From: Bryum argenteum
Taxonomy: Eukaryota; Streptophyta; Bryopsida; Bryales; Bryaceae
Reading direction: 5' to 3'
Assembly (NCBI GenBank): GCA_037043015.1
Contig: CM073328.1
Coordinates: 2,033,409 to 2,097,408, forward strand
Length of the DNA stretch: 64,000 nucleotides
Under the pieces are notes generated by a model, which saw only the letters and a program-made list of their open reading frames with translations, ran no database searches and had not been told where the DNA came from. Position 1 is the first letter of the stretch. Each line of letters opens with the position of its first letter. This document shows, in pieces, positions 42,600-52,980 of the stretch. A program made the position numbers and the translations under genes.

Positions 42600-42960
42600 G
42601 TATTCAATATCTGAATCATACATTCTTTGGTACGATGAAATCCTCTTGCACTTTGTACAGGAGTAATAATGTACAGAAAGAGCCCCGATAGGAGGATATT
42701 CGGCAGAGGGAGATACTAGACCCAAAGGGCGGTAGCCCGACGCGAAGGATATCTCCCCGGCAGAATACTCTCCCCTCGGGGGCTCCCGGCCTTCCGCTAT
42801 ACGTAACACACTTCACTTTTCGGTTCCCGCTGCTTGCAGTTTTTTCTATAAGATGCGTTATCCGTAATACCCTCTCTAGAGCTCACGTCAACGGCCCGAC
42901 ACCGGAAAAGAGCTCACGGCACAAGAGCTCACGTCAACGGCCCGACACCGGAAATTGTGT
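42600..42960 (-). mobile_element. GC-rich island, possible solo-LTR-like fragment
   Basis: A sharp GC-rich block in AT-rich DNA. On the minus strand a segment reading TGTTACGTATAGCGGAAGG ... TTCAGATATTGAATACA (about 42,812-42,602) starts TG and ends CA like an LTR. To its right a 30-bp word (GAGCTCACGTCAACGGCCCG onward) occurs twice, at about 42,878 and 42,923. No coding domains, partner LTR or target duplication found. Low confidence; it could be a promoter-like island. Confidence 0.3.
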
Positions 42961-43818
42961 TACTTTAAGATTCAACAATCCTAATCAGTATAAATAACTG
43001 CTGAAGCAAGAATCAACATTCAAGGTGCCGAGATCCTCAATTTCATTAAAATGGCGTTATGCCGCTAAAATGGCACACATCAATTTTCGGAATTGAAAAT
43101 TGAAGTTCAAAAATCATGTGATATTACAGAATTTGAAGGTGATGATTATAATGGAACATGAGTGACAATGTATATTGTGTGAGATTTAGAACTGTATGGG
43201 AACTGGTAGACGTGTGAGGTGCTTGCAGTTGAGAAATTGATGGGGGAAGAAAACGGTTGGTAAGCGCTGTCATCTAGGTCTCTCGAGATCTGAGATGCTA
43301 CACGTAGTATGATGCATTGTTTCTAACTTTCGTGAACCTCATGGACAGAATTTGAATAAGAATGTCAGTGATATGATTCGATGAAAGCTAAAATCAGTAA
43401 TTGACCTTCAGTGCTCTGGCATTAAAAGCAGTACTCCAATTACATAGTCGACGACTCGACATAGGCTCCGTCTTTGATGCAGGCATGAATGAACCAGCTA
43501 ATTATTTTAGCACCATGGAAGTAATCACTCGTCAACTTTGAGATAGTTGAAGGTGAATCCCATTATACATCTATGATATGATCCAGTTCTTACTTTTTGA
43601 GAGATGGATCTTAACTTAAGTTTCTCACTGAGTGTAGGCTTTCAGTGATAAATCCTGCATCTCAACATATCTACAAAACAGTAGTAACCACAGATTAGGT
43701 TGTTTATGTATAGTTGTAGTACTAGACTAGTAGTTAACTTTGTGTATCCTTTTGATTAGTAGTTTGTGTAACATTTCGATTAGAAATAGGGAATTTCTGA
43801 GGTCTCTTTCTTCAGTGT
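42961..43818. other. Gene-free AT-rich stretch
   Basis: No domain-supported frame and no repeat that I can match elsewhere in the window. Confidence 0.4.
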
Positions 43819-43822
43819 TTAA

Positions 43823-44749
43823 CCCCTAAACGACCATGGTGTTTTGAGAGCTCCAAACTTCAAAACTGCGATTTCATACCACCATGTAAACTTTGGAGTA
43901 TGAGAATTTGTTTTACAATTTTTTGAAATTTTCAACCGTAGGATCTTAAAGATAACTACCATCGTAGGTAGTGTTTAAAATTTCAACCGTTGGATCTTTG
44001 CCATTTGTAAGATCGTAGCATTCAAAATTAATTCAAACATTTTTTCAGCAGACATAGTCTATTTTGTGCAAAGGATAACATCATGCTTAGTACCTCAAAC
44101 ATCTTGATTAAATTTTTTTCCATGTAGATAACTAAGTTGAGTATCACCACGCAAAATTTTAAACACTAATTTGGCTTTTTGAACCTTCATGCAATCTATT
44201 TACTAGAGGAAGGTAGAAATCAAAGATCTGGTAAAACATGCACCACATTTATTGTCTTTGGTTTAGGGGAAAAATGAATGGTGAGTAGGTGCCTTCATGA
44301 GTTTTTGAATTTTGAGAAAAAAAAAATTCAAAAAATTCCTAAATCTCAGATTTTAGCAAATTTTGAAAGAAAAATTGTAATATTCCAGAAACTTTGGATC
44401 TGATTATCATAAATTTTTGAAGGGTGCCCTTGTAGAATTGGTAAAAGTTTTTACTTGGGTCACTTGGAAAACTAAGTATAAAATCATTCAAGAAAAGATT
44501 AACTTTTAAAAATCTCAAAAAAAAGTTAAAAATAAAAAGTTTTTTTCTGCCCACTCCAAAGCCGAAAACAGAAATTCGCGTTTAAAAACTCCAAAAGTGG
44601 AATTTGACTTTGCAATTTTTCCCACATACACCTTGTAGTATAGGGAACATCCAGTAAAAATCTTAGGCAAAAGTATTGATTTTAGCCCCTTCATTTAGGC
44701 TACCCAAAATAGCAAAACAGCCAAATCGGAGGCCTTGGTCGTTTAGGGG
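43823..44749. mobile_element. TTAA-flanked element (family 4), 927 bp
   Basis: Bounded by TTAA on both sides (43819-43822, 44750-44753), with ends CCCCTAAACGACC and GGTCGTTTAGGGG, a 13-bp inverted match. Inner words shared with other copies: CAACCGTTGGATCTT, GCCCTTGTAGAATTGGTAAA, ATCTTAGGCAAAA. TTAA target duplication plus CCC-starting ends is the piggyBac signature. It is non-coding, so non-autonomous. Confidence 0.88.
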
Positions 44750-44753
44750 TTAA

Positions 44754-45007
44754 AACATTTGAAGGAAAGTTAAAATGGTGAAGTCCGAATTAGAAAATAT
44801 CTAGAAGTAGGTAAACCATATGGAAAGATAGATTAATTGAATGGTTGAGATTGGCATGAGAAAAATTTGTATACTACATGAATTAATGCCAAAATGACAT
44901 GTGCCTAGAATATTATTAATTTAGAGAATTGAAGTTCTTGCATTTTTTTATATAATTAAAGAGAGATAATGAATCAAAAGCATATTAGACACCACTCTCA
45001 TTCAAAT
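44754..45007. other. Short AT-rich gene-free stretch
   Basis: Nothing recognised between the family 4 and family 3 elements. Confidence 0.4.
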
Positions 45008-45254
45008 AGGGTTGTCTTCTTCGACACATTTTTGGCAATGTTTGTCAAGTTGACGTGTTCGTCGTGTTCGTCAGGTGTCTGGTACGTTATACAATTTGGA
45101 TAAAATATGCTCGAATATCCAGGAATATGTGGGCATATTCTAGAATATTCCAAGTATATCATAGGAATATGGTATATTCTCAAACAAAGGGTCTGATGTC
45201 TGTTTGACATGTCGTGTTCGACGTCGTGTTCACTTTGTCGCACAAGACAACCCT
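45008..45254 (+). mobile_element. MITE family 3 (MULE-type), copy 2
   Basis: Ends AGGGTTGTCTTCTTCGACAC and, inverted, TTGTCGCACAAGACAACCCT. The internal sequence is nearly the same as in the copies at 34.6 and 45.8 kb. The flanks are only a partial match to a 9-bp duplication, so this copy is probably older. Confidence 0.88.
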
Positions 45255-45745
45255 TCATTTAATAAAAATTCATGCAAAATTCCATGTATCATTGGAACAT
45301 TCTTGAAAATTGGTTGAAATATTATGGAAAAATATTTTTTTAGACCAATAATATGTGGAGCTCAACTTCCAAATTTTTAGCTTACATATATGGAGACAAC
45401 TCAAAAAATCATCATTCGTGCAGTTTCTTAGGTAGATTATAATTTTTATATAGAATGTTTTCAAACTTTTACTTGACATGGCTAAGTGATTTCATTTCTA
45501 ATGAAATGGTTGTAATCAATTAAAAAGGTTTAGAACTATTTACAATAATAAAAAAGGGACCGAAAACGTGTGAAATTAGATTATTTCCAGTCAAAAGTGG
45601 CTAAAATTTCAATAACATTCTAAAAGAGTGTCCTAAAAGGAAGGGATAAATTTGGGGAATTTATAAATATACAAGGACATAGGCACATGAATAGTTGAAG
45701 TGAAAGTGTTAGAGGAAACTATGAGAAATGATTCAAAACTACACC
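45255..45745. other. Gene-free spacer between two MULE-type MITEs
   Basis: AT-rich, no frame with domain support. Confidence 0.4.
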
Positions 45746-45754
45746 CCTTGCACC

Positions 45755-46019
45755 AGGGTGTCTTGTGCGACAAACTTGACACGACGTCAAACACGACATG
45801 TCAAACAGGCATCAGACCCTTTGTTTGAGAATATACCATATCCCTAGAATATACTTAGAATATTCTAAAATATGCCCACATATTCTTGGATATTTGAGAA
45901 TATTTCATCCAAATTGTGTAACGTACCAGACACCTGACGAACACGACAAACACAACGAATACAACGAATACGACAACCCGACAGACATTGCCGAAAATGT
46001 GTCGACGAAGACAACCCTG
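45755..46019 (-). mobile_element. MITE family 3 (MULE-type), copy 3, inverted
   Basis: Lies in opposite orientation to copies 1 and 2. It is flanked by the perfect 9-bp direct repeat CCTTGCACC (45746-45754 and 46020-46028). It carries an internal ACAACGAATACAACGAATAC duplication. 265 bp. Confidence 0.93.
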
Positions 46020-46859
46020 CCTTGCACCCAAATCCATTTATTATCTTCAAAACATCTTTAATTGGGTCAAGCTTTCTACTACTAAAACCGGACTCTAATT
46101 GGCATCTAGTCCAAAAAAGAAAGTTGGATGCCAACTATGAATGAAGAAAACTTGAATTCCAGCGTGGACTCCAAATTCATCCATTTTTTCACTTTCTTCA
46201 TAGTAGAAACATTGTTGCAATTCCAATACCAAAAGTATTTGGATCAAAACCTTCCAACTACAACATTTTTAGGAATCATCTCAAAATTGATACTTATGTA
46301 AAATTATTCACTAAAAACCATATTTGATTTCACATGATCGGCTTCCAATGTTCAAACCTGCTCAACATTTGAGAACCCAAAAAAAAAATGTTGCCTTCAT
46401 TAAATTGCATATCATGAATTTATACTCTACTATATGGGTATGCATACTTAATCACATAAACTTGATTTGCGACCCAATTCAAGCGAATTGTCAAGAATGA
46501 AGTCCAAATGAAGAAAGTATGAATTTTCAAAGTTTCAAACCTTCATCCAAAATGTCGTTCTTTGACATCGGTACATTTAGGGGTTAAATTATAATGTTTC
46601 AAGAAGTGAGCCACACGTTACTTATTCTTGGAATTTGAAGACAAACGATGATTAGGGTTTTAAGGATTACATAATCAACGCCACAATCACTTGGATAGTA
46701 TTTTTTGAAAAGTCTTGGATAATTTGTTCCAAACATATTTACATAACAAATCAGATTGGGTCGGTTGAGATTTCTTCTCATAGTGTGACCGAAAGTAAAG
46801 TAATAAATCACCAAAGATCTTGTAAGACCGTAATTGCACTTGAATAAGAGTTTACCGGA
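46020..46859. other. Gene-free stretch with a family 4 terminus
   Basis: Contains an isolated right terminus (TTTAGGGG/TTAA, TTAA at 46584-46587) without a matched left end, and words shared with the reverse complement of repeat A (GGACTCTAATTGGCATCTAG). No gene. Confidence 0.45.
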
Positions 46860-47013
46860 AAACGATTTTGAAAACCTCCCCACGTTCTCTTCCGTGCAAT
46901 TTGTTATTCTTCTTTATTTTTTTACTTTTTCTATGTTAGTGTGAATGGGTCTAAGTTACTACCCGTCCATTTAAATACTCCCATGTGTTTGAATTATGGT
47001 AAATCAATATTAA

Positions 47014-47275
47014 CCCCTAAAGATCCACGATGTTTTGGGAGCTGAAAATCCCAACACTAACCATTATGTACTAATGCGGGTACGTCCAATATTTTTGGAA
47101 ATTTTTGATAACTTCAACCGTAAGATCTTGAAGTAGGCTACCATATATGGTAGTGTGAAAATTTTCAACCGTTGGATCATCACTGAATGTGAGATCATAA
47201 CATTTGAAGTTGAATGTAAATTTTTTTTTGGCCTAGACCGTAAAAGCCGAATCGGTGGCCGTGGTCATTTAGGGG
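47014..47275. mobile_element. TTAA-flanked element (family 4), 262 bp
   Basis: TTAA at 47010-47013 and 47276-47279; ends CCCCTAAAGATCC and GGTCATTTAGGGG. Shares TTCAACCGTAAGATCTTGAA and TTTTCAACCGTTGGATC with the 927-bp copy, so it is an internally deleted version. The empty site is visible at 32,244 (ATCAATATTAAAAG). Confidence 0.9.
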
Positions 47276-47279
47276 TTAA

Positions 47280-47514
47280 CCCCTAAAGGTCTGAGCATGC
47301 CGTGGCGACCAGTAGAATACGGTGTATTTTGGTTGTATTAGGAGTGAATGCACACCTTTAATGGATTTGAGTTCAAAGAAGAAGTTGACATTTGAATTAA
47401 TGCGGTTCTAGTGAGCTATTACAATTTCAGTTTAGAGTTTCTTGTTAGTAGCAAATCCTAATTATACGACAGCGTACATACTATCCCCAAGGGACTTTTA
47501 AGGGTTAAAAGAAA
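47280..47514. mobile_element. Second TTAA-flanked element, abutting the first
   Basis: Begins CCCCTAAAGGTCTGAGC straight after the TTAA that closes the previous element, and ends GGACTTTTAAGGG before TTAA (47515-47518). Its left end is the inverse of the GCATGCTCAGACCTTTAA words at 35.69 and 51.93 kb, tying it to repeat B. Confidence 0.7.
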
Positions 47515-48450
47515 AGTAAGGTGAAGATAGATAAAATATGAATCTAAATTTGTTTTATGAACAAATGGCATGCATTTTAGTGAAGGCAACTCTTGTTTTT
47601 GAGTTTTCGAATATGAGGCATGTTTCGCCATATGGAGGTAATTATGGGGAATCATAAAGATGCTTTAGTGAATTTTTTTTACAAAATCATAATCTTAAGA
47701 GGAAGGGCAATAACTTTTTATTAGAAAGATTTTTTATTCAAATATTATTGGTATTGGATTTGCAACTCTGTTTCTATACTCAAAGAAAGTGAAGAAATGG
47801 ATGATTTTTGAGAAGCTATATCTCCTATTCTCCTTCATCCACTGTTGCATTTTGACTTTATCCGTAGAGAAAAACCATTTAGGGTTAATGTAAGTTTGTT
47901 GTAGTTTTACTAAAATTCACTGGAGATCAACTTCAAATCAACTCCAGATCAAGTTTCTTCTACAACTCTCGGTTTACATTTAGGTGTATAAATTTGAAAC
48001 ATATGTATAAATTCGCTTTTGATGTCAGTATTCATACGCGTTTTTTCCTATTTTATACGTAATGAACATGGGAGCAATGGATAATAAAAACATCACGGAT
48101 GAAAATTGAAACTTGGAGCTTTTATTTACACCAAATGAACACTCTATTTACATTGGCATTAAAATAGGTTTCATTTTTTTTCCTATACCAATATCGAATA
48201 AGATATTTATGTTACATTTCATAAATACATCCCAACAAACCTCAACTCAAGCAATGTATCCGGCCTTTTAGGTTGTAAAGTAACATGCTAGAAAAAGTGG
48301 CACAAGTTTAGTATGGAAAATTTCTAATGAAGTTAGCCGTACGAGCAATTTTGTTGGCATGGGCAAAGTAAGTGGAAGATTGAACCAATGGAAATCCTTA
48401 CTACCAAATTCTTTTAAAACATGCTATGAATCCTTGGAGTAGGACGAGGG

Positions 48451-51400
48451 GTGCTAAGTCTTGAGCAATGAGCAATACACAATTAACTCTTGAGCAGTAA
48501 GTACATGAATTTGTGACTAATTGTGGACATCTAACTGCATAAAATAATTATACCACAAAATGATGTAGAAGTGTAAAAGCCAAGGCTTTCATTTAGAAAT
48601 ACATTCAAAACTTGAAATAACTGAGAAGGTAGCCTATAACCGTGGTATGGTATATTGGTACAATTTTTAAAATTGTATAAATCAAAATTAAATTTACATA
48701 CATTGTATCACAATATACATACGCAATTATATACATATAAGAATATGTGTCTACGTATAAATGGTGATATCCGGACGGTATACAAACACATATAGAAGAA
48801 AGCAAAATGCGCACATATGTAATGCTAAGTAGATACATTGGAGTCACAACTACCCTCAATCAAAGAAATATTGAAGTTATTTTCCTCCTTAGGATGTATA
48901 TCTATGTATTTATGCACTTTAAGAATATATGTACATAGCTTCTAAACTAGAGAAGGTAAAGGGGCTTTCACTAAAGCCATAGCCAAATCTTGTGCATAGA
49001 GAGGTGATGTGAAGGTACTGTGGGGGCTAGCTAGGAGGGCCTCCGAAAAAGCTCTGAAACACAGTTTAGTATATACTTAGTGATATACAATGGGAAATAA
49101 AAAATAAAAAATAAAAAAACGTCTACATAAAATTTGCGGAGAGCTCATAAGTATACAACTTACACTCTAAAGAATGGAATGATATCAATTTTGATGAGGC
49201 TCTTGGAACTTCCATGCGCTTTTGTTGTGGTTGAGGAGGGAGGCTTAACCTCTGAATGGTTCGACTCATTGATAACAAAAAGAACACATTCTCAAAAGAA
49301 TTGTTATAAATGGAAAAGTAAGTTATTCGAATCTCAACTGTATGATCTTGAGTGGACATATTGTACTTCATGTCGCTCAAATTTTGAGTCATGAGGCCTC
49401 ATAGATTGCAAGATGGTAACATATTAGAACTCAACCAACATCACAAAATCTTAGCATTTTCACTTTGAAGTAAAAATGCTACTAATAGACTAATTGCAAT
49501 GAAAAAATCACCAACTACAAAGATGTTCAACTTCATCTCAATAGAACCCTTGAACAAAAAAATCCATGAGAAAAATTTCTTTGCCCAAATAATAATCTTG
49601 CAATGGTGAAAACTGCCAAAACTTTTACAGGGGAAAAATAGTCTAAGTCTCAACACTTTGCACTCAAATCTATGCCTTATCTTTGATACAACTTTGATTT
49701 TGTCAAGGTTTCTATCACTAAGCTAGACTCTAATTGGAACCTATGCCAAATACAAAAAAACCCAATAGTTGATGAAGGAGATATAGCTCCACAAAATTTA
49801 TCCTTACATTCACTTTCCTCATTGTAGGAACATCATTGCCAAAGTTATTTAATACCAAAGTTATTTGGATGTAAAATCCCCCAACTAGAAAGTTGTTAGT
49901 CTTCATCTTAAGATCACAATTCTATTAAAAAAGTGCATAGAAACATCTTTTCCATTTCCCATAATAGCCTCACAATGGTAAAACATGCACCATGTTTGAA
50001 ACTCAAAAACAAGAGCTTCCTTCACAAAAATGCAAACTAGTTATTCATAATTCATTTTATGGATATGTAATTTTCACCACACTAACTTGATTGAACCCAA
50101 CCCAAGAGATTTCATAAAAAATGGACTTCGGATGAAGAAGATATGGCTATTCAAAGTTATTGCCCTTCATCCACAATGTTGTTTTTTGCAAAAAAAAGTA
50201 GTTTTAGTTGTGGGGCCGCTTGCAAGGGGCCCATGTTCCGATTTCTCAAATAGAGCAAAAATTTGCAATATTAACAAGAAATATCGTTAGTAGATTTACT
50301 ACTTGGACAAGACGCGTGCATGCGGGCCATAGCCATGCCTACCTCACATAGCGGATTCAAACCAAAAACCATAGATTTTTTTCACAAAACAGCATTGAAT
50401 CCTTCACCGCATATACGCGGCTTGTCAAACGACACCGCTAATACAACAAAATACTAGTCAAATGTCACAAAAGGGGTTCTCAAACCACTTCTAACTCCTT
50501 ACCGAGTACATGGGGCTTGTCCTACGACACCGCTAATACAGCAAAATACTAGTCAACCGTCACAAAAGGGGTTCTCAAACCACTTCTAACTCCTCGCCGC
50601 GTACACGCGGACAAGACACACAATCTGCTAAGACAACATATATATGAGCTTCAACAACTCCCAGTCGCCCACTAAGTGATGTTTCACAATTTGTATCACG
50701 TGAGGTGTTGAAGGAATTGTCTCCAATTCTTAACTGCTTTCTTGCAAGGTCTCTTGTGCCTCTCAAGCTCCTATCTCTAGGCCACCTCACGCTCATATTT
50801 TGCGGCTACCTCGTCTTCTTTGCACATCAAAAATCTTAAGATCTTATCGCCTTCCCCCCACTGTGACAAGGTCCTCCACGAGCTGACGCTTGATTTGCCA
50901 TGTTAAATGTTCTTCATCTACAACACAAGGAAATAAGCAAAGAAAACTCCAAACTAGAAACTAATTTTTTTTCTTCACTAACGCCCCAAACTCAACTACG
51001 CTCTTGCCTTTATGCATGCACCAACTTGGAGCCACTTGCTACAATCAGCTCAGATAGTTGATTCTACTAGATAATTTTATTTTACATATGAATCATTCAT
51101 TTAATATAAATATTCAATTCTCACATCTTCATGTCAACTACAATATTTTATATGATAGAAAGACATGTTTACGCGACTCTCATGCTCCTATGACAATACT
51201 GTACTTGCATGACTATTTCAGCACAGAAGTGCCGAATAATTAATTGATTTTGTGTCTTTGAACTTGGCAAACCTATTTTCCTTGAGAATCCCGTTCTTTG
51301 GTACAAATATGTCTTTTCTATTTTTAATTTTTTTTTTGAATTTCTGGCACCTAAAAATAGGAGTTAATTTCTCCAGAATTGGCCATGCTGGTAGTACGGT

Positions 51401-51774
51401 AGTCTGCACTACTCATAAACTCATGCTTGAAGAAAAGAAACATATATGTATATTTTGTGCATTAAAGTCGTCTTATATTGAGTTTCAAATTACAATTTTT
51501 TTACGCGGTTTTTCTTGTGATGTATTTGTTTGATATGGCACCTAAACCCGTGGCATGATCTTTTGCATGCTGCATTGATTCACAGTTTTAGGCTACTATG
51601 TCCACGGTAATAGGCTCTCACAACCACATTTAAGCTTTTCAGAAGTAGCTATATTTTCAAAAAATTAATCTTAATTCATAATACTTTGTAAATTTCACCC
51701 TCATCTTAAGCTCACTGCTCAAGAGTTTCTGCTAACCACTCATTGCCCAATGCTAATGCGTCACTAAAATCCAT
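48451..51774. other. Gene-free AT-rich stretch
   Basis: Holds the inverted relative of repeat A (about 49,440-50,200), a 95-bp tandem duplication (50,417-50,610) and short frames without domains (for example 51,252-51,533). No gene is supported. Confidence 0.45.
50417..50610. repeat. 95-bp tandem duplication
   Basis: Two units share GACACCGCTAATAC, AAAATACTAGTCAA and AAAGGGGTTCTCAAACCACT. The period is 95 bp (GACACCGC at 50431 and 50526). A third unit begins and fades after the second CGCGTACACGCGG-like word. Confidence 0.88.
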
Positions 51775-52980
51775 GTCGATCACAAGGTATGTCACAAAAT
51801 GGGGCGAGCAATGTATCAATAGAAAACTATTTGTCTTACTATAAACTTCCTTTTGGAGTAGACTCCAATATACAAACCGGAATAAATGCACATAAGAAGA
51901 AAAAAAACGATATATTGCCTACAATGGCATGCTCAGACCTTTAAGAGTTAACCCCTAAATCTCCCTGGTGTTTCTTGGGAGCTTGAAACCTCAAAACTGC
52001 AATTCTCTACCCCTAAGCACTCGTGGGGGTTCGAACCAATTTCTTTTTCTTATTTAAAACATCCAACCGTAAGATCTTGTACCTAAGAATATGCTTGATT
52101 ACTGTTAAAAAAATTGACCGTTGGATGTTTACCATTTGAGAGATCATAACATCCAAAGTTTGTCTCCCAAGTTTTTTTGGGCATTGCGAAGATTGGTTTT
52201 GAAATTTTTGGAGGCTGCCCTTGTAAAATTGGTAAACTTTTTGACTTGAGTCACTTTGAAATTTGAGTAGTGATTTAGTAATGAACATGTTTCGAAAAAC
52301 AAATTTCAAAAAAGTTACTTCTTTAAGCTGCACCATCTCGGCTCGCAACCCAAGGATCGTCCTAGAAGACTCAAAATTGGAATTTGACTTTGCAAATTTT
52401 ACCACATACACTTTGCAGTATAAGGAGGACCCAATAAAACTCTTAGGCAAAAATATTACTTCTAACCCCTTCATCTAGGTTGCCCGGAATTTCCAAAATC
52501 CATTTTGGGCTTCAAGGAGAGTTAGGGGTTAAGATGAGTAAGGACACCCACTTGGACATTTTGGATTACAAGAAGCATGAATCTTCAAGAGTGAGAGAGA
52601 GCCCCCTCCCTCACAAGGAACTCTCTAAATCCAAGAATGCCCTTGTGGGTATCCTTTAAGACACAATGTTAAAAAATGGCATGAATTTCAATATAGGAAA
52701 TGTGTAATGGAATAAAAATTGTGAGTATATTTTGTACCATTGGAAAGTAAGTGGAAGACTAGATCAAGTAGAAAGACTCTCTCATAATTTGCTATGAATT
52801 TGAATTTACAAAGTTCCTAAAATGGTGCCCTGAAAATGACGCCTAAAATCCTCATCATCGGTACATGTCGAATTGGGCTTGAAAGATATAATGAAACTGG
52901 AGAGAGCCATTTCTGGTCGTGCGTCGATTTCAAGCAGAAGGGATCAATTGAAGAGGCGATAAACCATGGACCATAAGTCC
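51775..52980. repeat. Dispersed repeat B, copy 2 (interrupted by a TTAA element)
   Basis: Counterpart of 35,150-36,190. It lacks the family 2 MITE but carries a family 4 element at 51,952-52,528. Non-coding. Confidence 0.85.
51952..52528. mobile_element. TTAA-flanked element (family 4), 577 bp
   Basis: TTAA at 51948-51951 and 52529-52532; ends CCCCTAAATCTCC and GGAGAGTTAGGGG. The matching repeat at 35.7 kb has a single TTAA (35712-35715, AGGTTAAGATGAG) and no element, a clean empty site. Shares CATCCAACCGTAAGATCTTG and GCCCTTGTAAAATTGGTAAA with other copies. Confidence 0.93.

Larger units (their letters stand above)
46860..48450. repeat. Dispersed non-coding repeat A, copy B
   Basis: Counterpart of 32,090-33,955. 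Differs by the two TTAA-flanked elements at 47,014-47,514 and by lacking the sequence matching 32.6-33.4 kb. Confidence 0.8.

Noticed and set aside
52029-52045. GGGTTCGAACC as a tRNA T-loop
   Set aside because: No acceptor, D or anticodon stems could be placed around it; it is internal to a TTAA-flanked element.
52013-52474. 153-codon minus-strand frame
   Set aside because: Lies wholly in a non-coding TTAA-flanked element; other copies of the element do not keep the frame.
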